Source of the DNA: Promethearchaeota archaeon
Lineage (GTDB): Archaea > Asgardarchaeota > Lokiarchaeia > Sigynarchaeales > SOKP01
Reading direction: 5' to 3'
Assembly (NCBI GenBank): GCA_014729315.1
Contig: WJKD01000259.1
Coordinates: 1-9,230, forward strand
Length of the DNA: 9,230 nt
A program made the position numbers and the translations under genes. Shown here in pieces: positions 1-6,335 of this stretch. A model generated the notes under the pieces. That model did not search any database, was not told where the DNA came from, and saw only the letters and a program-made list of their open reading frames with translations. How positions within the stretch are numbered: the first letter of the stretch is position 1; every line of letters starts with the position of its first letter.

Positions 1-328
1 GAGGTCGAGCATCTTCGTCTCCATTTCGCCATAACGCAAAGAACGACTTATAGTTTGCGTCTAGCTTCTTGAGTGTCATCTGAAGCACTTTCGAGTATAC
101 CCACTTGTATTCGGGATACTTCTGCTTTAGCTTCGGCAACTTGTTTTGCTGGTCGGTATACGAGACATATTTCCGTTGCTTTTTCGTTTTCCTCTTGTTT
201 CTCTTCCAAGCTTGGATGCGTTCGTGCAAGGCAAAGTTATAGAGCAGACGACACTTTTCCGATAAACTCCATAACGCGTCTTCCTGCGATTGAGTCGGAT
301 AAATGCGAACTCTATGTGTCAAAAGCAT
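1..328 (-). CDS. tnpB: TnpB (IS200/IS605 OrfB) transposon nuclease, N-terminal part, cut by window edge
   Basis: Reading the minus strand from ATG at 328 gives 109 codons open to the window edge, with an in-frame TAG two codons upstream of the ATG. The protein starts MLLTHRVRIYPTQSQEDALW, continues with CRLLYNFALHERIQAW at about residues 27-42, then VSYTDQQNKLPKLKQKYPEY and a segment ending LDANYKSFFALWRNGDEDARP. This is the usual N-terminal helix-turn-helix region of IS605 OrfB/TnpB proteins: R-x-YPT-x-Q, then R-x-LYN, then SY-x-DQ-x-x-LP, then LD-x-x-YK-x-FF. TnpB proteins are RNA-guided, RuvC-like DNA nucleases encoded in transposons. The catalytic RuvC residues, the zinc ribbon and the omega-RNA end lie outside the window, so activity cannot be judged. 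The first 120 bases are 54 G or C by hand count, clearly richer than neighbouring genes, which suggests recent acquisition. Confidence 0.9.
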   Translation of the reverse strand, partial: MLLTHRVRIYPTQSQEDALWSLSEKCRLLYNFALHERIQAWKRNKRKTKKQRKYVSYTDQQNKLPKLKQKYPEYKWVYSKVLQMTLKKLDANYKSFFALWRNGDEDARP

Positions 329-629
329 CTTCTATAACCTTACTATCCATAAGGGATTGATCGATATTTAAGGTTCACACATTAATCGTTTAGTAATTTC
401 TCATAAATAAGAAGGAATCTTCTCAATATGTAAGATCGCCTCAATTCATCTCCTCCCTAAAGTGAGGAGACTTCTTGAGGCAAAATGTTAAATTTTGTGT
501 TTCATTATTTATCATACTCATTTTTGGTGATTAAAAATTCCAAGAAGAAAACAGAAATTAAAATACTCAAAAAAGTTAGCTTGTAAGTTTCTAGAGCCTA
601 AGGGAGATATATCTAATAGTTTACAACCA
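329..629. other. Gene-free stretch between tnpB and the zinc-finger gene
   Basis: This holds the upstream part of the IS element up to the hairpin at 438-481. A small inverted repeat CAAAAT/ATTTTG (481-486, 492-497) abuts the hairpin. Beyond it is AT-rich sequence leading into the zinc-finger gene. From 531 onward the zinc-finger frame is open, bounded by TGA at 528-530, but no ATG, GTG or TTG occurs in it before 630. A purine-rich stretch followed by GATATATC (601-613) could be a BRE/TATA element for the zinc-finger gene, although its distance to the TTG is a few bases short. Confidence 0.5.
438..481. repeat. Imperfect palindrome, probable IS605 subterminal hairpin
   Basis: GCCTCAA (438-444) pairs with TTGAGGC (475-481), and TCTCCTC (449-455) pairs with GAGGAGA (464-470). 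A 4-nt/4-nt internal loop separates the two 7-bp stems, and the apical loop is CCTAAAGT. Single-strand hairpins of this kind near element ends are recognised by the Y1 transposase in the IS200/IS605 family. The structure is about 110 nt upstream of tnpB, as expected for the left end. Confidence 0.7.
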
Positions 630-1190
630 TTGTGCTATTGTCCCGAAAGAGACCTTGTGCTTGGTTTAAAAGCTTATGTTTGCCAAGTTTGTCATTTATA
701 TAACGCACGATCTAAGGAGAAGATTGCTGATCTCTACGAAGAATCGAAGAGGTTAGCCGAGAAAAAGATTAAAGAAGAAAAGTTAATCTTAGAAGCGATC
801 GAATTAGAAGGGATGGAAAAAGATGAGGATATAGACTTGTCGATCGACGAATTTGAGGAAGAAGAAGAAATCCCATTAAAATTTGAAAAAAGAAAAGCCA
901 GTAAGTCTGAATTGGAAGATTCTGAGGAATTTACAGACGTAGAATGTCCTTTTTGTGGGGAATTGTTCGATAATTTAGCAATCCATATAAAAGAATGCGA
1001 GTTTGCACCAGAAGACGCTGATCCCGAAGATTATTTACCATCAAAAAGAAGAAGAAAGAAAAAAGAAAGCACTAAAAAAAGCAAAAAGAAAAAGGCAACA
1101 AAGAAATGTCCACATTGTGGAAAAGAATTTATAAGACTTGGTAGACACTTATCAGCGTGTCCAAAAAACCCCGAAAATAAAGAAGACTAA
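630..1190 (+). CDS. Double C2HC zinc-finger protein with acidic coiled-coil middle
   Basis: 186 residues if translation begins at TTG 630. Residues 2-21 hold C-x-C (C2, C4) and C-x2-C (C18, C21), a possible zinc ribbon. Residues 26-100 are highly charged and probably helical, with an E-rich run near 74-80. Two fingers of identical spacing follow: C106-x2-C109-x9-H119-x3-C123 and C160-x2-C163-x9-H173-x3-C177, each beginning CPxCG. A basic linker (139-159) joins them. This is the C2HC layout of eukaryotic ZC2HC-type fingers and suggests nucleic-acid or protein binding; the exact role is unknown. The frame stays open upstream to 531 without a standard start codon, and an IS element lies just upstream, so the native N-terminus may have been altered. 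The radical SAM gene begins 24 nt after the stop, so the two are probably co-transcribed. Confidence 0.75.
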   Translation: MCYCPERDLVLGLKAYVCQVCHLYNARSKEKIADLYEESKRLAEKKIKEEKLILEAIELEGMEKDEDIDLSIDEFEEEEEIPLKFEKRKASKSELEDSEEFTDVECPFCGELFDNLAIHIKECEFAPEDADPEDYLPSKRRRKKKESTKKSKKKKATKKCPHCGKEFIRLGRHLSACPKNPENKED

Positions 1191-1214
1191 ACAATTATCA
1201 ATACTGTTAATGAT

Positions 1215-2135
1215 ATGGCTAAAGAACAAATTTATTATTGTGAACCGGTTTTTCGACCTCCCAGTGAAGCACATTCCTTATTAATTCAAGTTACAGAAGG
1301 GTGTACTTATAAATGCGATTTTTGTATGTCGAACTTAAGAAAGAAATTTATTGTTCGAGATGTTAAAGATATAAAAAGAGATCTAGATATTGCTGAAAAA
1401 AAATTTGGTAATAGAGTAAGAAGAATATTCTTTCTTGACGGAAATGCGATGATCACGCCCACAGAAAAACTCCTAAAAATCACGAAATATGCTTACACCC
1501 TATTTCCAAAATTAGAGCGGTGTGCAGTTTACGCCCATTCTAAAGACATAATAAAAAAATCAGACGAACAACTAAAGAGTTTGTCTGATGAAGGTTTAAA
1601 AATAGCCTATGTCGGTTTTGAATCGGGCTATGATAAACTCCTCAAGAAAGTCAACAAACATGCTACAAAAGAAGATCATATTGAAGGCGCCAAAAAATTA
1701 ATGAATGCAAATATTACTCTATCTGCAACTTTTATAAATGGATTAGGTGGAGCAAACAACCCAGATGTCTCCAAAAAACACGCTATAGAATCCGCGGATC
1801 TTGTAAATAAAATTTGTCCGGACGATAATAGAACTTGGTATATCGCTTTTTTATCTTTGATGATTCCACCAGGAACTGTCCTTTACGAAAAAAAAAGTAA
1901 AGGAGAATTTAAGGAAATGAGTTCGAGAGAGATCTTGGAAGAACTCAAATTGTTTGTTCAAACCATCGATTTTCCGAACAAGGAAGCAAACTGCGTCTTT
2001 CGTTCCAATCACGCCTCCAATTATTTACCGATTAAAGGTGTCTTAGAACGAGATAAAGAAAAAATTATTGAAACGATTAATTATGGTCTTTCAAATAGGA
2101 GCGCTCTGAGACCTGAATTTTACAGAGGTCTTTAA
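1215..2135 (+). CDS. Radical SAM superfamily protein
   Basis: 306 residues. Residues 30-37 are C-x3-C-x2-C (C30, C34, C37), the ligands of the [4Fe-4S] cluster that cleaves S-adenosylmethionine. FLDGNAMITPTEKL (73-86) and YVGFESGYDKLLKKVNK (132-148) match the second strand and the G-x-ESG segment of HemN/Elp3-like radical SAM barrels (COG1032-type). The C-terminal FRSNHASNYLPIKG (262-275) is a conserved signature of an uncharacterised subgroup, sometimes misannotated as coproporphyrinogen oxidase. There is no N-terminal B12 domain and no obvious C-terminal auxiliary cluster. The substrate cannot be named. ATG 1215 has no Shine-Dalgarno site. It lies 24 nt after the zinc-finger gene and is probably its operon partner. 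A small inverted repeat (AGACCT/AGGTCT, 2109-2131) overlaps its 3' end. Confidence 0.9.
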   Translation: MAKEQIYYCEPVFRPPSEAHSLLIQVTEGCTYKCDFCMSNLRKKFIVRDVKDIKRDLDIAEKKFGNRVRRIFFLDGNAMITPTEKLLKITKYAYTLFPKLERCAVYAHSKDIIKKSDEQLKSLSDEGLKIAYVGFESGYDKLLKKVNKHATKEDHIEGAKKLMNANITLSATFINGLGGANNPDVSKKHAIESADLVNKICPDDNRTWYIAFLSLMIPPGTVLYEKKSKGEFKEMSSREILEELKLFVQTIDFPNKEANCVFRSNHASNYLPIKGVLERDKEKIIETINYGLSNRSALRPEFYRGL

Positions 2136-2189
2136 AGCTGTTCTCTCCGACATTAAAGTCTATTTCTATTTTGATTATTTAAAACTTGC

Positions 2190-2240
2190 GAAAAGATTTA
2201 ATATATTAACGCCAAAAATAAAATAAGGATAATTATAACT
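2190..2240 (+). promoter_or_regulatory. Candidate archaeal promoter(s) of the 7TM gene
   Basis: Two TATA-like sites precede ATG 2261. TTTAATATA (2197-2205), preceded by purine-rich GCGAAAAG, would give a leader of about 35 nt. ATTATAAC (2232-2239) lies about 25 nt before the ATG and would give a leaderless transcript. The sequence alone does not decide between them. Confidence 0.35.
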
Positions 2241-2260
2241 TAAATTATTAAGAGACTATC

Positions 2261-2977
2261 ATGAGTTTATCTTCTGTTGAATTTTTTAACGGTTTCTTTA
2301 CCTTATTATTTGTAGTCTTCTCATTTATAGTTGGAATAAGGATCTCTCTTAATTATCGAGAAACCAAATCGACGACTTTTCTATTGGTTGGACTCTCGTG
2401 GATGGGTATGGCATCACCTTGGTATCCAAGCACATTCTCCTTTCTTAGTGTGATTTTAACTGGAAAAGGACTCAATTCATTAATTTATATGATGATTGGA
2501 AATGTTATAATTCCTATTACTGTAATTATATGGTTTATTGCGTTTACAGATTTATTTTATAAGGAATATCAGAAGTATCTTGTTGGGCTAATTTCATCCA
2601 TAAGTATTCTTTACGAAATTTTCTTTTTATACTTCCTATTTACCGATAGCAAAATTATAGGAGAAGTTACTGGACCAGTTGATGTGAGATACGGTATACT
2701 TGTCACATCCTTTCAGATATTCCTTATAATTATTGTATTATTAACCGGAACTTTATTTGCAGTGAAATCATTAAAGTTAGAAGATCCAGAAGTTAAATTA
2801 AGGGGAAAACTATTATTAATTGCATTTTATTCGTTTATTTTCGGAGCAGTGTTAGATATATTAAGTCCTACATCAATCATGGTGTTAATTTTAGCAAGAA
2901 TTATTCTAATTGTAAGTGCTTTAATTTTCTATTTAGCATTTGTGTTACCCGATTTTTTAAAAAAACTATTATTATAA
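2261..2977 (+). CDS. Seven-helix integral membrane protein, unrecognised
   Basis: 238 residues, almost entirely hydrophobic. Likely transmembrane segments lie near residues 8-27, 39-56, 58-72 (weak), 75-97, 105-128, 145-168 and 180-232; the last stretch holds two helices (about 182-202 and 206-230). The total is seven or eight. No catalytic or ligand motif was recognised. The architecture resembles the sensor halves of archaeal and bacterial 7TM receptor kinases, but no cytoplasmic output domain is attached and the protein ends with a short basic tail (KKLLL). It is a single gene, with 125 nt upstream and 125 nt downstream to its neighbours, and probably has its own promoter. No function is assigned. 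Confidence 0.75.
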   Translation: MSLSSVEFFNGFFTLLFVVFSFIVGIRISLNYRETKSTTFLLVGLSWMGMASPWYPSTFSFLSVILTGKGLNSLIYMMIGNVIIPITVIIWFIAFTDLFYKEYQKYLVGLISSISILYEIFFLYFLFTDSKIIGEVTGPVDVRYGILVTSFQIFLIIIVLLTGTLFAVKSLKLEDPEVKLRGKLLLIAFYSFIFGAVLDILSPTSIMVLILARIILIVSALIFYLAFVLPDFLKKLLL

Positions 2978-3102
2978 TAACTCATTTTAGTATTATCTCT
3001 AATCATTGATTTCTGAAATTTCAAATAAGATTTATTTAAATTCTTAAATTTAATTAAATCAAAATTAGTTAGAGTCGATTGAATTAAAGTAGTGAATATC
3101 TT

Positions 3103-4257
3103 TTGGAACCACCAATAATCGGAATTGAATCGTTCTTTTTTTCTGTATTACTCTCAATTATTTTGGTTATTTACGCAATTATGTTCCTTCCAATTGTCAG
3201 ATATTCTTTTAAAATAAAGACGAAAAATCGCTGGAATTCTCTTACTGTAATTATTTTATTAATTGTTATTGCTACATTTATTGGCCTTCCGCTCTCAGCT
3301 ACTATTTTCTATTTATTTGCTCCTCTTAATTACTATGCTATTGTGGTCGCCGGGTCTTTATTGGTATTTTTTTTCATTTTCGCTACGATAAGTAAATCTT
3401 CAAGTCATGAAGATGATTTTAACAAAAAATTATCTAATGGGATTAATAATAAATTAGAAAAATCAATATTGGACACTTATAATTTTACTCCCGCCCAGGA
3501 GATGAAACGAAAAATGATCCACCTATTCTCTATTTTCTACTTAGCTGCGTGGACTTTAGAACCATTAATCTTTTTTGGCGTCTCAATTCTCTATAATCTA
3601 TCTATGAATACGACAACGAAAGAGAGTTATATTAACGCTCAATCGCTCTTTGAATACGAAAATTTTGAAATCTTGCTGATGAATGGACTGATTATACAAT
3701 TTTTCATGTTTATTTGCATTTTTTTCGGTATAGCAAATATGGAAATTATGAGATTAAGATTTAAGAAAAAAGATTATTTGTTTAGAAAAACAATGCAGAC
3801 CACAAGAAGACCAACGGAGATTAATGATATATCTGCTTCTATCTTATTAATTCTTGGACTAACAATGTCAGCTCTCATTTTAACCTATAACGCTGAAAAT
3901 AGAATTGAAGGGATATACGCTCATATGGGGGTTATTAGTATCTCGGTTCTAAGCGATATGTTCGCCGCATTAATAGGTCGGAAATGGGGTAAGCATAAAT
4001 GGCCAATAGTAAAAGGAAAATCGTACGAGGGATCGCTAGCAGGATTTTTAGTTGGATTTTTTTCTGCTTTAATTTTTGTAGGCTGGGTTTTAGCTTTAAT
4101 AGGAGCACTAATCTTTTTAATTACAGATATAGTATTGGCAAAAGTAAAAATAAGCGACAACGCTTCAAATCCGATCCTCCTCGCAATTACATTTAAAATT
4201 CTAATTCAATTTGTCGATCCGATGATATATACGCTTCCTTTTATAAAGATATGGTAA
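3103..4257 (+). CDS. SEC59/DGK1/VTE5-like CTP-dependent polyprenol or lipid kinase
   Basis: 384 residues from TTG 3103, the first start-type codon after an in-frame TAA at 3085; it keeps the first transmembrane helix (about 10-32). More helices lie near 47-72, 77-96, 139-163, 190-212, 243-261, 273-291, 311-340 and 355-380. The diagnostic part is SDMFAALIGRKWG (284-296) followed by KGKSYEG (304-310), matching the (G/S)D-x-x-A-x-x-x-G-(R/K)-x-x-G and K-S-x-EG nucleotide-binding motifs of the dolichol/phytol/diacylglycerol kinase family (COG0170). EMKRKMIH (133-140) matches the conserved RK-x-x-H segment, and SDNASNPILLA (351-361) the DN-x-x-x-P motif. These enzymes phosphorylate membrane isoprenoids or diacylglycerol with CTP. 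In an archaeon the likely substrates are dolichol or geranylgeraniol-type alcohols; this is inference. A polar cytoplasmic loop (about 97-135) and extra N-terminal helices are additions to the minimal core. Confidence 0.8.
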   Translation: MEPPIIGIESFFFSVLLSIILVIYAIMFLPIVRYSFKIKTKNRWNSLTVIILLIVIATFIGLPLSATIFYLFAPLNYYAIVVAGSLLVFFFIFATISKSSSHEDDFNKKLSNGINNKLEKSILDTYNFTPAQEMKRKMIHLFSIFYLAAWTLEPLIFFGVSILYNLSMNTTTKESYINAQSLFEYENFEILLMNGLIIQFFMFICIFFGIANMEIMRLRFKKKDYLFRKTMQTTRRPTEINDISASILLILGLTMSALILTYNAENRIEGIYAHMGVISISVLSDMFAALIGRKWGKHKWPIVKGKSYEGSLAGFLVGFFSALIFVGWVLALIGALIFLITDIVLAKVKISDNASNPILLAITFKILIQFVDPMIYTLPFIKIW

Positions 4258-4267
4258 ATGTAGTAAG

Positions 4268-4278
4268 TTTTTAAAAAT
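4268..4278 (+). promoter_or_regulatory. TATA-like box of the flavoprotein gene
   Basis: TTTTTAAAAAT is centred about 24 nt before ATG 4297, the spacing expected of a leaderless archaeal transcript. The upstream kinase gene ends only 39 nt away, so read-through from it is also possible. Confidence 0.35.
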
Positions 4279-4296
4279 TTAATAATTCTATTTACT

Positions 4297-4926
4297 ATGA
4301 CCTCAAAAATTACCTTTATTGTAGGTTCTCCGCGGAAAAATAGAAGTTGTGATTTTTTAATAAATCAAGCGATCGAAGGATTAAAATCGGTATCGGAAGA
4401 TTTTACAGTTAATAAAATCTATATTAGTGATTTTAATATAAGTCCTTGTACAGGATGTGATCAGTGTCTCAGAAAACCCTACGAATGTCCATTATCGAAA
4501 GAAGATGATACAAAGAAATTAGAAGATGTTATATTAGATTCAGTAGCGATTTTTATCGCTTCTCCTACATATTTTGGAAGCGTGTCCTCTCAAATTAAAG
4601 TCTTAATTGACCGTTCAAGACCTTGGAAAATGGCTGGTTATAAATTAAAAAACATAATTTTAAGTCCAATAGTTGCTGTTGGTCTTCGGAATGGTCCTTC
4701 GGGAGGGGTTATAACGGATCTTGTAAATTTCGGCTTAATACAAGGAATGATTATAGTTGGGGCGGTAGGTAATCCTGTAATGGAAGGAAACATTGCGGTT
4801 TCAAGCCTCCAGAAGTATGGAATGAAAGAATTCCTTGGTAAGGACGAAAATGACGAACTAGCAGGTCAGATAGCGAAAAATCAAGGAGTCAGAGTTGGCG
4901 AACTACTTCTAAAGATGAAAATTTAG
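4297..4926 (+). CDS. Iron-sulfur flavoprotein / NADPH-dependent FMN reductase family
   Basis: 209 residues with a flavodoxin-like fold. ITFIVGSPRKNRS (5-17) is the strand and FMN phosphate-binding loop. ASPTYFGSVSSQIKVLIDR (88-106) is the isoalloxazine-contact segment typical of the NADPH-dependent FMN reductase superfamily. A compact cysteine set, C51-x2-C54-x2-C57-x6-C64, matches the [4Fe-4S] motif of Methanosarcina Isf-type iron-sulfur flavoproteins, although the last gap is one residue longer than in the Isf I remember. Such proteins move electrons between ferredoxin and small acceptors in the cytoplasm. The downstream neighbours are on the opposite strand. The start is supported by the TATA-like box 24 nt upstream and by the beta-strand beginning at residue 4. 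Confidence 0.88.
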   Translation: MTSKITFIVGSPRKNRSCDFLINQAIEGLKSVSEDFTVNKIYISDFNISPCTGCDQCLRKPYECPLSKEDDTKKLEDVILDSVAIFIASPTYFGSVSSQIKVLIDRSRPWKMAGYKLKNIILSPIVAVGLRNGPSGGVITDLVNFGLIQGMIIVGAVGNPVMEGNIAVSSLQKYGMKEFLGKDENDELAGQIAKNQGVRVGELLLKMKI

Positions 4927-4932
4927 TCCTGT

Positions 4933-4983
4933 TAAGAAAAAGAAAAAAGAATATTTTTTATTTTTTATCCAATAAGCTTATTG
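4933..4983. terminator. Convergent termination region with 14-bp palindrome
   Basis: Between the two convergent stop codons, T-rich runs occur for both directions: 4952-4967 on the plus strand, and the complement of the A-rich 4935-4949 on the minus strand. Archaeal termination mostly relies on such T-tracts. CAATAAGCTTATTG (4970-4983) is a perfect 14-bp palindrome directly after the minus-strand stop codon (4986-4988). Confidence 0.5.
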
Positions 4984-4985
4984 CT

Positions 4986-5225
4986 CTACAAAATCTCGTC
5001 TCCAGGGTATTTAATGTTTATGATTACGCCTGAAACCACTAGTACAACGAAAATAATTATATAAATCGTCAAATTATTGTCAGGAAAGAATGCTAATAGA
5101 AAACCGATCCAGAGTACCATCCATTCGCCTATCGGAATTATTATAGGTTTTAAAAACTCTATAATAAACGCAATCACATCCGTAAGAAAATGCAGAAATG
5201 GATTTAATTCTTGTTGAAATAACAT
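4986..5225 (-). CDS. Small two-helix membrane protein, third gene of the minus-strand operon
   Basis: 79 residues, unrecognised. An amphipathic N-terminal region (2-17) is followed by two hydrophobic segments (about 18-47 and 52-71) and a short tail, KYPGDEIL. ATG 5225 is favoured over ATG 5230 because the latter reads only a few codons before a stop. A strong Shine-Dalgarno AAAGGAGGT (minus strand, 5235-5243) sits 10 nt upstream and overlaps the stop codon of the preceding gene. The 16-nt spacing and shared orientation indicate an operon with the four-helix protein and the anchored extracytoplasmic protein, so the three may form one membrane assembly. Confidence 0.75.
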   Translation of the reverse strand: MLFQQELNPFLHFLTDVIAFIIEFLKPIIIPIGEWMVLWIGFLLAFFPDNNLTIYIIIFVVLVVSGVIINIKYPGDEIL

Positions 5226-5233
5226 CTCATTTT

Positions 5234-5243
5234 AACCTCCTTT
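5234..5243 (-). promoter_or_regulatory. Strong ribosome binding site of the 79-residue gene
   Basis: The minus strand reads AAAGGAGGTT, close to a perfect match to the archaeal anti-SD CCTCC. It decides for ATG 5225 and overlaps the stop codon of the upstream gene. Confidence 0.7.
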
Positions 5244-5724
5244 ACCCCAAACTCCTATCCATTCTAATTTTTTCTCTATTTATAACAAAATCCACGAGAT
5301 CGTAAATCTTTAGAATTACTGTTAGAAAATATATTCCCAGATATAGTAATATGAGTTGTTGTAGATTCACATATATCATTCCTATGTCGACTAGGGTCAA
5401 TTCCACTTCAAGCGCCCCCGAAAATTTATAACTCCAGAGATAGAAGCAGTTTAAAATTATCTGAATTAGCGAAAAAATTCCTCTTCGTATCGATTGTTTA
5501 GGGGAAGAATAAGCAAAGAATGCACTCCCACTAATGACCAAACCAAATGCAACGATCCAGAATAAAATCTGTTGCCACGTATCCTTGTAAATCTCCAATT
5601 CTTTTCCGTTTACTGTCAGCGTTCGAATCCACGAAAAAGTTAGGAATGGGATGACAATTGTGGTTACGATATAAACAGCGGTAAATATTGCTCCTCTTAA
5701 CATGTTTTTCATCCAAGTTTCCAT
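5242..5724 (-). CDS. Four-helix membrane protein, second gene of the minus-strand operon
   Basis: 160 residues, unrecognised. Hydrophobic segments lie near 11-33, 51-71, 81-99 and 113-140. A hydrophilic hairpin (VNGKELEIYKDT, 38-49) separates the first two. The C-terminus is charged (REKIRMDRSLG). ATG 5724 was chosen over the internal Met codons (residues 5 and 8) because AAAGGAGGGGAT lies at the right distance upstream. It begins 19 nt after the end of the extracytoplasmic-protein gene and ends 16 nt before the two-helix gene. No motif points to transport or catalysis; a structural or scaffold role in the membrane is possible but not shown. Confidence 0.78.
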   Translation of the reverse strand: METWMKNMLRGAIFTAVYIVTTIVIPFLTFSWIRTLTVNGKELEIYKDTWQQILFWIVAFGLVISGSAFFAYSSPKQSIRRGIFSLIQIILNCFYLWSYKFSGALEVELTLVDIGMIYVNLQQLILLYLGIYFLTVILKIYDLVDFVINREKIRMDRSLG

Positions 5725-5730
5725 TATTTT

Positions 5731-5743
5731 ATCCCCTCCTTTA
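5731..5743 (-). promoter_or_regulatory. Strong ribosome binding site of the 160-residue gene
   Basis: The minus strand reads AAAGGAGGGGAT in the 19-nt gap behind the upstream stop codon, about 8 nt before ATG 5724. It selects this start over two nearby in-frame Met codons. Confidence 0.7.
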
Positions 5744-6322
5744 TTAAAATAGTAATTCTACCTCCAAGTCTTCTATTTCTACTTCTATTTCGAGTAATCC
5801 AAGTGAATATTTTGCCTTTATTTTTACATCAGCCTCGTAGTATGGGGTAAACGAAAATATGTCAATTTGAGTTATATTTGGAAAGTTTGAAATAACAAAA
5901 TCCTCGTAATCCCCTTCAAGATCGTCGTCAAGTGTTTCACCACGAATAACTGTTCCGAAATCTTTGTCTTTTTCAAATATTTCTACTTCTCTCGTTGTAT
6001 TTACTCCAGGTGTAGTGTAATTGATGTGACTATAAATTAGATTTATTGATATCTCTATCTCTAAATCTTCTAAATCAAAATATCCCGCATTTCTAAATTT
6101 AAACGGTTGCTTGATACTTAGATTATCAAAGTTCGGAGAAGGTTGACTCAATGTATATACGATATTATCTTCAAAATCATCTGGATCAAATTCAATATTA
6201 TCTTCGTTAGAAAGAATTAAGAATGCTGAATAACCACCCATAAATGATACAAACGACATCGTTGAAGTTAAAACAAGTAGTATTATCCGTATGACTAGTC
6301 TTACAATTCTAGAGTATCTCAT
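5744..6322 (-). CDS. Membrane-anchored extracytoplasmic beta-rich protein, first gene of the operon
   Basis: 192 residues. A basic N-terminus (MRYSRIVRLVIR) precedes one hydrophobic segment (about 10-38), giving an N-terminal anchor or uncleaved signal with the rest outside the cell. The exterior is strongly acidic. Four N-glycosylation sequons are visible: N67-L-S, N101-Y-T, N108-T-T and N149-I-T. Residues 73-95 (FKFRNAGYFDLEDLEIEISI core) and 165-192, alternating acidic and hydrophobic residues, look like strands of an immunoglobulin-like or LEA-2/WHy-like sandwich; this fold assignment is inference. It heads an operon with two small multi-helix proteins. The start fits a leaderless transcript from the TATA box at 6344-6352, and an in-frame TAA lies three codons upstream. 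Confidence 0.78.
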   Translation of the reverse strand: MRYSRIVRLVIRIILLVLTSTMSFVSFMGGYSAFLILSNEDNIEFDPDDFEDNIVYTLSQPSPNFDNLSIKQPFKFRNAGYFDLEDLEIEISINLIYSHINYTTPGVNTTREVEIFEKDKDFGTVIRGETLDDDLEGDYEDFVISNFPNITQIDIFSFTPYYEADVKIKAKYSLGLLEIEVEIEDLEVELLF

Positions 6323-6335
6323 TGTTATGCCTTAA

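Larger units (their letters stand above)
1..481 (-). mobile_element. IS200/IS605-type element, left part with subterminal hairpin
   Basis: The tnpB 5' end and the hairpin at 438-481 together look like the left end of an IS605-type or tnpB-only element. No tnpA (Y1 transposase) is seen between the tnpB start and the zinc-finger gene, so tnpA is either beyond the left edge or absent. The exact terminus cannot be fixed without a copy elsewhere or an empty site. It probably lies between about 482 and 530. The boundary at 481 used here is simply the outer end of the hairpin. Confidence 0.65.

Noticed and set aside
73..360. Plus-strand open frame of 95 codons
   Set aside because: It lies antisense to the clearly recognisable tnpB start and its translation has no family features.
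528..530. TGA upstream of the zinc-finger frame as a second selenocysteine codon
   Set aside because: No recognisable protein lies upstream, the IS end intervenes, and no SECIS-like element was seen after the gene.
2109..2131. AGACCT/AGGTCT hairpin at the end of the radical SAM gene
   Set aside because: Only 6 bp, mostly inside coding sequence, with no T-run and no SECIS-type flanks.
3921..4196. Open frames on both strands inside the lipid kinase gene
   Set aside because: They overlap the conserved nucleotide-binding motifs of the kinase and are shadows of its coding sequence.
5531..5716. A second minus-strand frame inside the four-helix protein gene
   Set aside because: It is an out-of-frame shadow without hydrophobic pattern or ribosome binding site; the longer frame has both.
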